Shown here: piece by piece, positions 1 to 5,609 of the stretch
Numbering within the stretch: the stretch's first letter is position 1
Layout of the letters: every line of letters starts with the position of its first letter
NCBI GenBank assembly: GCA_023390695.1
Contig: JAEWCJ010000017.1
Coordinates: 1-6,165, forward strand
Direction of reading: 5' to 3'
From: Pseudomonadota bacterium
GTDB taxonomy: Bacteria; Pseudomonadota; Alphaproteobacteria; Rhizobiales; Xanthobacteraceae
DNA length: 6,165 nucleotides
Notes under the pieces: generated by a model
The model's input: only the letters and a program-made list of their open reading frames with translations
Databases searched by the model: none
What the model was told of the DNA's origin: nothing
Made by a program: the position numbers and the translations under genes

Positions 1-19
1 TGATGTGTATAAGAGACTG
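1..19. other. Residual Tn5 mosaic-end (Nextera-type) adapter
   Basis: The first 19 bases match the 19-base synthetic Tn5 mosaic end used in tagmentation libraries at 17 positions, with mismatches only at positions 1 and 18. The run at 2-17 (GATGTGTATAAGAGAC) is exact. By my count the natural IS50 outer end fits less well, at about 14 of 19. The match sits exactly at the edge of the window, where untrimmed adapter would appear at a contig end. It is best treated as a sequencing or assembly artefact. Bases 20-58, between it and the stop codon of the permease gene, may be genomic but should be trusted less. Confidence 0.85.
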
Positions 20-58
20 GGGTTCCCGCCTTGGCGGTAACGACTCAGTGCGGGATCG

Positions 59-1291
59 TCATGTATGCCGCAGCGCCTCGATCGGATCGAGCTTGGAGGC
101 GCGCAAGGCCGGATACCAGCCGAAGAAGATGCCGACAAGACCGGAGAACACGACGCCGATCACGATCGACATCGGCTCGATCAGCAGCGGCCAGCCGGCG
201 GCATTGGAGATCAGATAGGCTGCGCCGACGCCGAGCATCACGCCGATGGCGCCGCCGATCGCGGACAGGCCGGTCGCCTCGAACAGGAATTGCCGCAGGA
301 TGTCCCATTGCCGCGCGCCGATGGCGAGCCGCAATCCGATCTCGCGCGTGCGCTCGGTCACCGAGACCAGCATGATATTCATGATGCCGATGCCGCCGAC
401 CGCGAGCGACACGCCGGCGACGGCGGCGAGCAGCAAGGCGAGCGTGCGGGCGCTGGCTTCGCGCGTCGCGGCGATGTCGGCGAGATTGCGGATGGTGAAA
501 TCGTCCTCGGCGCCCGGCTGCAGGCGGTGGCGCTGGCGCAGCAGCGCCTTCACTTCCTCTTCGGTGGCGCTCATGTTCTCGCCGTCGCGCACCTTCACAT
601 AGATCGAGCCGACCGCGCGCGCATTGGCCAGGTTGCGGCCGAGCACGCGCTGGCGTGCGGTGTTGAGCGGCACGAAGACGACGTCGTCCTGGTCCTGGCC
701 CCACGTGGTCTGGCCCTTTCGCGCCATCACGCCGATGACGCGGAACGGCACGTTGCGGATGCGCAATTCATCGCCGACCGGATCGAGGCCGCCATAGAGA
801 TTGCGCGCGACCGTCTGTCCGATGATCGCGACCTGCGCGCCGCGCGCGACCTCTTCCGGCTCGAACATGCGGCCGAAATCGACATCCCAGTCGCGCGCCG
901 CGAACCAGCCGGAATCGATGCCGAACACGCCGGTCGCCCAGTTCATGCCGCCGGCGATGAGCTGGGCGCTGCCGCGCATATTGGGCGCGACCACCTGCAC
1001 GCTCGGAATCTCCGCCATGATCGCGGCGGCATCGTCGTCGGTCAGCGTGGAGGCGGCGCCGGAGCCCATGCGCACGCCGCCGGAGGTGACATTGCCCGGC
1101 GTCACGATCAGCAGGTTGGAGCCGAGGCTGCGGATCTGCGCGACCACCTGCTCGCGCGCGCCGCCGCCGACCGCGACCATGGCGATCACGGCGGCAACGC
1201 CGATGATGATGCCGAGCATGGTGAGCGCGCTGCGCAGCTTGTGCAGCCGCAATGCGTCGAGGGCGGATCGGACGGCGTCGAGCAGGGTCAT
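59..1291 (-). CDS. MacB/FtsX-type ABC transporter permease
   Basis: This 410-residue inner-membrane protein is the permease of a MacAB-type tripartite exporter. It transmits ATP-driven conformational change to the periplasm instead of forming a classical channel. Architecture: a short cytoplasmic N-terminus with HKLRSALTMLGIIIG (17-31) leading into TM1 (about 23-43); a periplasmic MacB_PCD domain (about 45-275); then the FtsX domain with TM2 (about 283-308), TM3 (about 335-362) and TM4 (about 375-393). Family signatures seen are GGIGIMNIMLVSVTERTREI (299-318) and GWYPALRASKLDPIEALR (391-408). The ATG at 1291 is chosen because it begins the conserved N-terminus, has a GAAGAGG Shine-Dalgarno sequence 7 bases upstream, and overlaps the ATPase stop as ATGA, which implies translational coupling. 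The length fits a permease lacking the ATPase that is fused in E. coli MacB. The reading frame is intact up to a TGA at 59-61. The substrate cannot be predicted; macrolides, peptides, lipopeptides and siderophores are all exported by this family. Confidence 0.95.
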   Translation of the reverse strand: MTLLDAVRSALDALRLHKLRSALTMLGIIIGVAAVIAMVAVGGGAREQVVAQIRSLGSNLLIVTPGNVTSGGVRMGSGAASTLTDDDAAAIMAEIPSVQVVAPNMRGSAQLIAGGMNWATGVFGIDSGWFAARDWDVDFGRMFEPEEVARGAQVAIIGQTVARNLYGGLDPVGDELRIRNVPFRVIGVMARKGQTTWGQDQDDVVFVPLNTARQRVLGRNLANARAVGSIYVKVRDGENMSATEEEVKALLRQRHRLQPGAEDDFTIRNLADIAATREASARTLALLLAAVAGVSLAVGGIGIMNIMLVSVTERTREIGLRLAIGARQWDILRQFLFEATGLSAIGGAIGVMLGVGAAYLISNAAGWPLLIEPMSIVIGVVFSGLVGIFFGWYPALRASKLDPIEALRHT

Positions 1292-2040
1292 GCGACGGCC
1301 TCTTCGGGATGCGGCGCGTCCTCCTGCAAAGCCGCAAGTTCGCTGGCGGCATCGGAGGGCGTCTGCCGCGTGTCGCTCAGCACGCGCCCGTCGCGGAAGC
1401 TGATCAGCCGCGAGGCGTAGCGCGGCAGGTCCGGTTCGTGGGTGACGAGGACGACGGTCGCGCCTTCGCGGTTCAGCTCCTGGAACAGGGCCATGATCTC
1501 CACCGACGTGCGGCTGTCGAGCGCGCCGGTCGGCTCGTCGGCGAGCAGCATTTTCGGGTTGTTCACGAGCGCGCGCGCCACCGCGACGCGCTGCTGCTGG
1601 CCGCCGGACAATTGCGTCGGCTTGTGATGGATGCGCTCGCCGAGGCCGACGCGGCGCAAGGCGGCTTCCGCCTTCTCGCGGCGCAGCGCGCGGTCCTCGC
1701 CGGCATAGAGCATCGGCAACTCGACATTGGCGAGGGCGTCGAGCCGGTCGAGCAGATGGAATTGCTGGAAGACGAAGCCGATCTTGCGGTTGCGCACCGC
1801 CGCCAGCGCGTCGCCGCTCAGCGACGAGATGGTTTCGCCGTCGAGCCGGTAGGTGCCGGAGGTCGGCCGGTCGAGGCATCCGATCACGTTCATGATGGTA
1901 GATTTGCCCGACCCCGAAGGGCCCATCACCGCAACGAAGTCGCCGGCATCGACCGACAGCGAGACGTCCTGCAGCGCGTGCACGGTTTCGCCGCCGAGTT
2001 GATAAAGCCGTGTCAGCCTGTTGGTCTCGATGAGTGCCAT
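1288..2040 (-). CDS. MacB/LolD-type ABC transporter ATP-binding protein
   Basis: This 250-residue cytoplasmic ATPase powers the permease encoded immediately downstream. All nucleotide-binding motifs are present: Walker A GPSGSGKST (40-48), Q-loop in FVFQQFHLL (89-97), signature LSGGQQQR (144-151), Walker B MLLADEP with catalytic E169 (164-170), D-loop TGALD (171-175) and switch histidine H201. FQQFHLL and the LSGGQQQRVAVARAL core are typical of the MacB/LolD/FtsE clade. The last 25 or so residues form an acidic, Ala-rich tail beyond the core fold. The gene starts 7 bases after the adaptor stop, with a weak GAGAG Shine-Dalgarno sequence, and its TGA overlaps the permease ATG, so the three genes form one operon. 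LolD is a less likely identity, because the partners here are a single MacB-type permease and a periplasmic adaptor, not LolC/LolE. Confidence 0.95.
   Translation of the reverse strand: MALIETNRLTRLYQLGGETVHALQDVSLSVDAGDFVAVMGPSGSGKSTIMNVIGCLDRPTSGTYRLDGETISSLSGDALAAVRNRKIGFVFQQFHLLDRLDALANVELPMLYAGEDRALRREKAEAALRRVGLGERIHHKPTQLSGGQQQRVAVARALVNNPKMLLADEPTGALDSRTSVEIMALFQELNREGATVVLVTHEPDLPRYASRLISFRDGRVLSDTRQTPSDAASELAALQEDAPHPEEAVA
1299..1305 (-). promoter_or_regulatory. Ribosome binding site of the permease gene
   Basis: GAAGAGG on the minus strand lies inside the 3' end of the ATPase gene, 7 bases before the permease ATG at 1291. It supports that start and coupled translation through the ATGA overlap. 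Confidence 0.6.
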
Positions 2041-2047
2041 GTCGCTC

Positions 2048-3742
2048 TCAGAAGCCGAACCGGGGGCCGCGCTGGCTGGCGTCGGTGCGCGGTCCGCCGC
2101 CGATGATCACTTCGCGCCCGGCGTCCTGGCCGGACACGACTTCGGTCTGCGCGCCGTCGCTGGCGCCGATGCGGATGGTGACGCCCTGCGGTTTGCCGTC
2201 GGCGCCGACCACGAAGACACGCGCGCTCTGCGAGGCGCCGCCGGTCTCGGCGAGGCGCTCGCGGATGGCATTGAAGGCCGGCCGCTGCTGCTCGGTCAGA
2301 ATGCCGGCGATCTTGTCGTCGAGGCCCTTGCGGATCGCGCGGGCGCGCTCGCGCCGGGCATTCTGGTCCTGCCCGCCCGTCATCGCGTTCATGAACGACT
2401 GGCGCATGTCGGCGACGGCCTCGTCGATGGCCTTGTTCTGGTCGGCGCTGAGCTTGAGCTCGGTCTTCACCGCCTCGATGAACTCGGTGACGTTGCGGTT
2501 GCCTTGCCCGGCCGGCCGGTTCGCCGACGGCGTGACGCTGGCGGCGGATCTTCCGTTCGCGGCGGGCGCGGCTTCGGTAGCGACGACCGGCGGGCGCCAG
2601 CGCAGGGCGGCATTCGGAATGCGCACCACGTCCTCGCGCCGGTCGGTCTCGATGCGCAGATTGGCGGTCATGCCCGGCAGCAATTCGCGGCGCGGATTCT
2701 CGATGGAGATGATGGTGGTGTAGATCACCACGTTGTTCACCGTCTGCGAGCCGAGCCGCACCTGCTTCACGCGGCCCTCGAAGGTGCGGCCGGGAAAGGC
2801 GTTCACGGAGAAGGTTGCGCGCTGGTCCGGCTTGATGCGGCCGACATCGGTCTCGTCGATATTGGCGGAAATCTCCATGTACCGCAGATCGTCGGCGATG
2901 CGGAACAATTCGGGCGCCTGCAGGGAGGCGGCGACGGTCTGGCCGAGCTCGACATTGCGCTGCACGATGACGCCGGAGACCGGCGAGCGGATATCGGTGT
3001 TGCGCAGATCGACCTCGATCTGCCGCACCGCGGCTTCGCGCTGCGTGATCTGCGCGGTGACGGCGGCGAGATTGCCTTGCGCCACCTGCAGTTCGGCGGC
3101 GAGGCTGGCAATCGCGGCCTTCGCCGAATTCACCTGGGCGCGCGCGGAATTCAGCGCCGCCTGCTGCGCGTCGCGGTTGGTGCGGGCGGTGTCGAGCGCC
3201 TGTTCGGCGGCATAGCCGCGCGAGCGCAATTCGCTCTGGCGCTCGAAGATGCGCTGCGTGTCGCCGAGCAGCGCCTCGTTGCGGGCGACCTGTGCTTCCA
3301 CGTCGGTCACCGCGGCGCGGGCTTTCTCGGTCTCGGCCTTGACCTTTTCGATCTGGCCTTGCTGCACCAGCTTCTGCGCCCGCATCTGTTCGAGGTCGGC
3401 GCGGGCGGCGTCGAGCCGGGCGCGGATCTGGTCGGAATTCAGCCGCGCCACGACCTGGTCGGCCTTCACCTCGGAATTGTAGTCGGCGAGAATCTGCACC
3501 ACCTGGCCGGACAATTGCGATCCGACGATCACCGTCGTGGTCGGGTTGATGGTGCCGGTGGCATTCACGGTGGCGACGATTTCGCCGGTTTCCGCCCTGG
3601 CGAGCCGGTAGCTGCCCTCCGCGGGCGCGCCGTTCCATTCGGCGGTGCCGTAGAGCAGCGCCGCAAGACCCAGTGCGGCTGCGATCGTGATCGCCGCGAG
3701 CCGCCGGCCGGATAGGAAACGTTGCAAGCCAGTCCTAGACAT
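2048..3742 (-). CDS. MacA/HlyD-type periplasmic adaptor with Spy/CpxP-like insert
   Basis: This 564-residue membrane-fusion protein links the MacB-type permease to an outer-membrane TolC-like channel. Order of parts: positively charged N-terminus and one membrane anchor or uncleaved signal (about 14-31); first lipoyl half (about 68-100); a long Ala/Gln/Arg-rich coiled-coil hairpin (about 103-245); second lipoyl half with IRSPVSGVIVQRNVELGQTV (251-270); beta-barrel (about 285-365) with NIDETDVGRIKPDQ (294-307) and LLPGMTANLRI (354-364); and a membrane-proximal domain starting VVRIPNAALRWRPP (372-385). That last domain is interrupted by a Pro/Ala/Asn-rich linker (about 386-414) and a helical segment (about 415-502), then resumes with VFVVGADGKPQGVTIRIG (509-526). 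The helical segment holds two LTxxQ-type motifs, LSADQ (431-435) and LTEQQ (482-486), as in Spy/CpxP. E. coli MacA is about 370 residues, so this protein is unusually long; the insert and a long hairpin account for the difference. The ATG at 3742 has a strong Shine-Dalgarno sequence and is the first gene of the operon. The adaptor call is secure; the insert's function is inferred. Confidence 0.93.
   Translation of the reverse strand: MSRTGLQRFLSGRRLAAITIAAALGLAALLYGTAEWNGAPAEGSYRLARAETGEIVATVNATGTINPTTTVIVGSQLSGQVVQILADYNSEVKADQVVARLNSDQIRARLDAARADLEQMRAQKLVQQGQIEKVKAETEKARAAVTDVEAQVARNEALLGDTQRIFERQSELRSRGYAAEQALDTARTNRDAQQAALNSARAQVNSAKAAIASLAAELQVAQGNLAAVTAQITQREAAVRQIEVDLRNTDIRSPVSGVIVQRNVELGQTVAASLQAPELFRIADDLRYMEISANIDETDVGRIKPDQRATFSVNAFPGRTFEGRVKQVRLGSQTVNNVVIYTTIISIENPRRELLPGMTANLRIETDRREDVVRIPNAALRWRPPVVATEAAPAANGRSAASVTPSANRPAGQGNRNVTEFIEAVKTELKLSADQNKAIDEAVADMRQSFMNAMTGGQDQNARRERARAIRKGLDDKIAGILTEQQRPAFNAIRERLAETGGASQSARVFVVGADGKPQGVTIRIGASDGAQTEVVSGQDAGREVIIGGGPRTDASQRGPRFGF
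2237..2500 (-). other. Region encoding the Spy/CpxP-like (LTxxQ) helical insert
   Basis: These bases encode about residues 415-502 of the adaptor. The segment is charged, predicted helical, and has motifs LSADQ (431-435) and LTEQQRPAF (482-490) about 50 residues apart, with an Arg-rich helix between them (NARRERARAIRKGLDDKI, 461-478). Paired LTxxQ motifs in a small all-helical periplasmic domain are the hallmark of the Spy/CpxP/CnrX family. The reading frame and codon bias continue through it, so it is part of the protein and not a frameshift artefact. Domain assignment is by motif reading only. Confidence 0.6.
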
Positions 3743-3746
3743 ACAA

Positions 3747-3758
3747 TCCTCACCCTCT
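3747..3758 (-). promoter_or_regulatory. Ribosome binding site of the adaptor gene
   Basis: The minus strand reads AGAGGGTGAGGA just before the ATG at 3742. GAGGA lies 4 bases and AGAGGG 10 bases upstream, giving two overlapping Shine-Dalgarno options. This is the best ribosome binding site in the window and fits the first gene of an operon. Confidence 0.65.
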
Positions 3759-3832
3759 TTGCGAAGATGTAGTCATTCCAAGAAGGTCCGTCACGTTACG
3801 ATTTGGATAGGCAGTCCGGCCCCGGCAGAGCC

Positions 3833-3849
3833 AAAAGGCGATTGTCGCC
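3833..3849 (-). terminator. Candidate intrinsic terminator after the DUF1345 gene
   Basis: Read on the minus strand, 11 bases after the DUF1345 stop codon, GGCGA-CAA-TCGCC forms a perfect 5-bp stem with a 3-base loop, directly followed by TTTT. The position and orientation fit termination of the ispA-DUF1345 transcript before the export operon. The stem and U-run are short, so termination may be partial. Confidence 0.45.
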
Positions 3850-3859
3850 AGATGGTTAA

Positions 3860-4561
3860 CTAGATGAGGTTGGAGCCGATATTGACCATCAGGGCGATGA
3901 TCGTGACCGAGAAGAAGAACGAGACGACGCCGTGCGCGACCACCAGACGGCGCACGCGCTTGCGGGTCACCTGCACATCGGAGACCTGGAAGGTCATCCC
4001 GATGACGAAAGAAAAATAGATGAAATCCCAGTAGTCGGGCTGCGGTTCGTTGGGAAATTTGAGGCCGCCGCCGCGCCCGACATCCTCGCCGCCGTAAAAT
4101 TCATGCGCGTAATGCAGCGCGAACATGGTGTGAATGAGCAGCCACGAAAGCAGGGTGGTTGCGACCCCGAGCAGCAGGAACATCGATTGCTGCGGCTCGG
4201 GCAGATCCTTCGCGGTGCCAAGGAGACTGACGACGGCGCCCAGACTCACGGCCACGGCAAATATTGTCAGCACGAGTACCAGGATCGCGCCCTCGTCCTG
4301 ATCGGCGGCGCGGTTTTTCGCACGGGTCAGCGAAAAGCGAACAATCGTGGAGAGCGCGAAACCAAGATAGAGAAGCGCGCCGGCGTTCCAGCCGGTGACC
4401 AGCCGTACCGAGAATTCCCAACGGCCTGGCAGCATCAGGAAGACGGCAACGCCCAAGAGAGCCGAGAGGAAGAGAACGCCGTGGATGCGCAGAATATGCA
4501 GAAGCGCATGCGGAGATCCGGCGCCCTTGCGGGCGCGCTGCGGATTTCCGCGCCTGGTCAT
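3860..4561 (-). CDS. DUF1345 family integral membrane protein
   Basis: This 233-residue inner-membrane protein has no established function. I assign it to DUF1345 from its topology and conserved blocks. A basic N-terminus (RRGNPQRARKG, 3-13) is followed by hydrophobic segments at about 27-45, 55-72, 91-113, 126-148, 178-195 and 205-227, giving five or six membrane passes. Conserved-looking blocks are HYAHEFYGG (150-158) and DYWDFIYFSFVIGMTFQVSD (176-195), which carry the family's aromatic and acidic residues. The length is usual for the family. The ATG at 4561 overlaps the ispA stop as ATGA, so translation is probably coupled to the prenyl synthase; the only ribosome-binding-like sequence is a weak AGAG. 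A candidate terminator follows the TAG. Coupling to ispA suggests, but does not show, a role linked to membrane lipids or isoprenoids. There is no sign of truncation. Confidence 0.85.
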   Translation of the reverse strand: MTRRGNPQRARKGAGSPHALLHILRIHGVLFLSALLGVAVFLMLPGRWEFSVRLVTGWNAGALLYLGFALSTIVRFSLTRAKNRAADQDEGAILVLVLTIFAVAVSLGAVVSLLGTAKDLPEPQQSMFLLLGVATTLLSWLLIHTMFALHYAHEFYGGEDVGRGGGLKFPNEPQPDYWDFIYFSFVIGMTFQVSDVQVTRKRVRRLVVAHGVVSFFFSVTIIALMVNIGSNLI

Positions 4562-5496
4562 TTCGACCGCTCTGCGACGAACCTGGCGGCTGTCTTCAAT
4601 ATGCCGGCACGATCGCCGAATGCGGAGATGGCGCTGTGCGCGTCCTTCACCAGTTCCGCAAGCCGCGCGCGTGCCGCCACAACGCCGAGGATATCGACCA
4701 GCGTCGCCTTGCCGCTGGCGGCATCCTTGCCGGTGGCCTTGCCGACGGTCGCGGCGTCGCCCTCCACATCGAGAAGGTCGTCGGCGATCTGGAAAGCCTC
4801 GCCCAGTTTTTCGCCATAGCGCGCCAGCGCCGCGCGTTCGGAGGGCTGCGCCTGGCCCAGAATGGCGCCGGCAATGCAGGCAAAGCGCAGCAGCGCGCCG
4901 GTCTTCATCGCCTGCAAGGTCGCGATGCTGCGGGCGTCGAGCGGCGTGCGGCGGGCCTCGAACCGGCCTTCGGCGGCGAGATCCAGCATCTGTCCGCCCG
5001 CCATGCCGCCCAATCCGGCCGCGCGCGCAAGCTGGCTGACCAGTTCGACGCGCGTCGCCGCGTCGGGATGCGTTTCGGGACGCGTCATGAGGTCGAACGC
5101 GAATGTCAGCAGCGAGTCGCCGGCGAGAATGGCGGTGGCTTCGTCGAAGGCCTTGTGCGCCGTGGGTTGTCCGCGGCGGAGATCGTCATTGTCCATGGCC
5201 GGCAAATCGTCGTGCACGAGCGAATAGCAATGCACGCATTCCAGCGCGGCACCTGCCATCAGCGCGCGTTCGCGCGGCACGTCGAAGAGGGCGGCGGTTT
5301 CGACCACAAGAAAGGGACGCAGCTTCTTGCCGCCCGCAAGGCTCGCGTAGCGCATCGCCTCGAGCAGGCGCGCCGGCCGCGCAATCTCGTCGGCGACGGG
5401 CTCGTCCGACAAGAGATGCCGCAGCAGCCGATCGATGTCGGCGGCGGCAGCGTCGAGACGCGCGGGAAATTCCGTTTCAGGCGAGAATATGTTCAT
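4558..5496 (-). CDS. ispA: Farnesyl diphosphate synthase (polyprenyl synthetase family)
   Basis: This soluble enzyme condenses IPP with DMAPP and then GPP to give C15 farnesyl diphosphate, the precursor of undecaprenyl phosphate, quinone side chains and hopanoids. From the ATG at 5496 it has 312 residues. Motifs: GGKKLRP (55-61), first Asp-rich motif DDLPAMD (96-102) with the bacterial two-residue insertion, KTGAL (198-202), and second Asp-rich motif DDLLD (239-243). Tyr sits five residues before the first motif (YSLVHDD), the arrangement known to limit products to C15, so FPP is favoured over GGPP. An in-frame GTG at 5544 would add 16 residues. I prefer the ATG because the protein then starts close to where E. 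coli IspA does (FPARL here, FPQQL there), the extra codons look less GC-biased, and an mtgA -35 candidate overlaps the GTG. Neither start has a clear Shine-Dalgarno sequence. The TGA overlaps the DUF1345 ATG. Confidence 0.93.
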   Translation of the reverse strand: MNIFSPETEFPARLDAAAADIDRLLRHLLSDEPVADEIARPARLLEAMRYASLAGGKKLRPFLVVETAALFDVPRERALMAGAALECVHCYSLVHDDLPAMDNDDLRRGQPTAHKAFDEATAILAGDSLLTFAFDLMTRPETHPDAATRVELVSQLARAAGLGGMAGGQMLDLAAEGRFEARRTPLDARSIATLQAMKTGALLRFACIAGAILGQAQPSERAALARYGEKLGEAFQIADDLLDVEGDAATVGKATGKDAASGKATLVDILGVVAARARLAELVKDAHSAISAFGDRAGILKTAARFVAERSK

Positions 5497-5500
5497 CGGG

Positions 5501-5515
5501 GTGGCATCACGCCAC
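5501..5515 (-). repeat. Inverted repeat just upstream of the ispA ATG
   Basis: GTGGC-GTGAT-GCCAC on the minus strand is a perfect 5-bp GC-rich stem with a 5-base loop, ending 4 bases before the ATG at 5496. In the mRNA it would cover the place where a ribosome binding site should be. If the GTG at 5544 is the true start, it is merely coding sequence. Confidence 0.35.
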
Positions 5516-5537
5516 GGAGTGGAAACCGCGTCATTGC

Positions 5538-5566
5538 TTGTCACATCCGGTGGGATTTTCTAGGTC
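5538..5566 (+). promoter_or_regulatory. mtgA: Weak candidate sigma-70-like promoter for mtgA
   Basis: TTGTCA (5538-5543, one mismatch to TTGACA) is followed after 17 bases by TAGGTC (5561-5566), a poor -10 match. Transcription would start near 5573 and give a leader of about 37 bases. The gap between ispA and mtgA must hold divergent promoters; on the minus strand TAGAAA is a possible -10 for ispA, but I find no well-spaced -35. Confidence 0.25.
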
Positions 5567-5609
5567 TGATCGTCTCACCACGCCCGCAATTTCCAGGCCG
5601 GGACAGGGG

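Larger units (their letters stand above)
3743..3859 (-). promoter_or_regulatory. Leader and likely promoter region of the export operon
   Basis: This 117-base gap separates the DUF1345 stop from the adaptor start and should contain the export operon promoter. I see only a poor sigma-70-like candidate (TTGGCT near 3834-3829, then TATCCA about 19 bases later). A short odd palindrome, CGTAACG (about 3795-3801), could be part of an operator but is too short to claim. No regulator gene is adjacent, so control of the pump cannot be inferred from here. Confidence 0.35.

Noticed and set aside
1..19. Possible natural Tn5/IS50 insertion sequence end
   Set aside because: The bases match the synthetic mosaic end better (17/19) than the natural IS50 outer end (about 14/19), sit at the window edge, and no transposase or target duplication is present.
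26..37. CCGCC-TT-GGCGG inverted repeat downstream of the permease, as a terminator
   Set aside because: The loop is only 2 bases unless a pair is lost, no T-run follows on the minus strand, and it lies next to adapter sequence.
65..1420. Long plus-strand open frame opposite the permease and ATPase genes
   Set aside because: It is antisense to two genes with clear family motifs, its translation is Arg/Ala/Asp/His-rich without domains, and such shadows are common in GC-rich DNA.
59..1879. Extended 606-residue version of the permease starting inside the ATPase gene
   Set aside because: The residues before the ATG at 1291 are Arg/Ala-rich frame-shadow of the ATPase; the conserved MacB N-terminus and a good ribosome binding site support 1291.
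2021..3715. Plus-strand open frame of about 564 codons opposite the adaptor gene
   Set aside because: The minus-strand frame encodes a recognisable adaptor; the plus-strand translation is low-complexity Gly/Ala/Asp/Leu without recognisable motifs.
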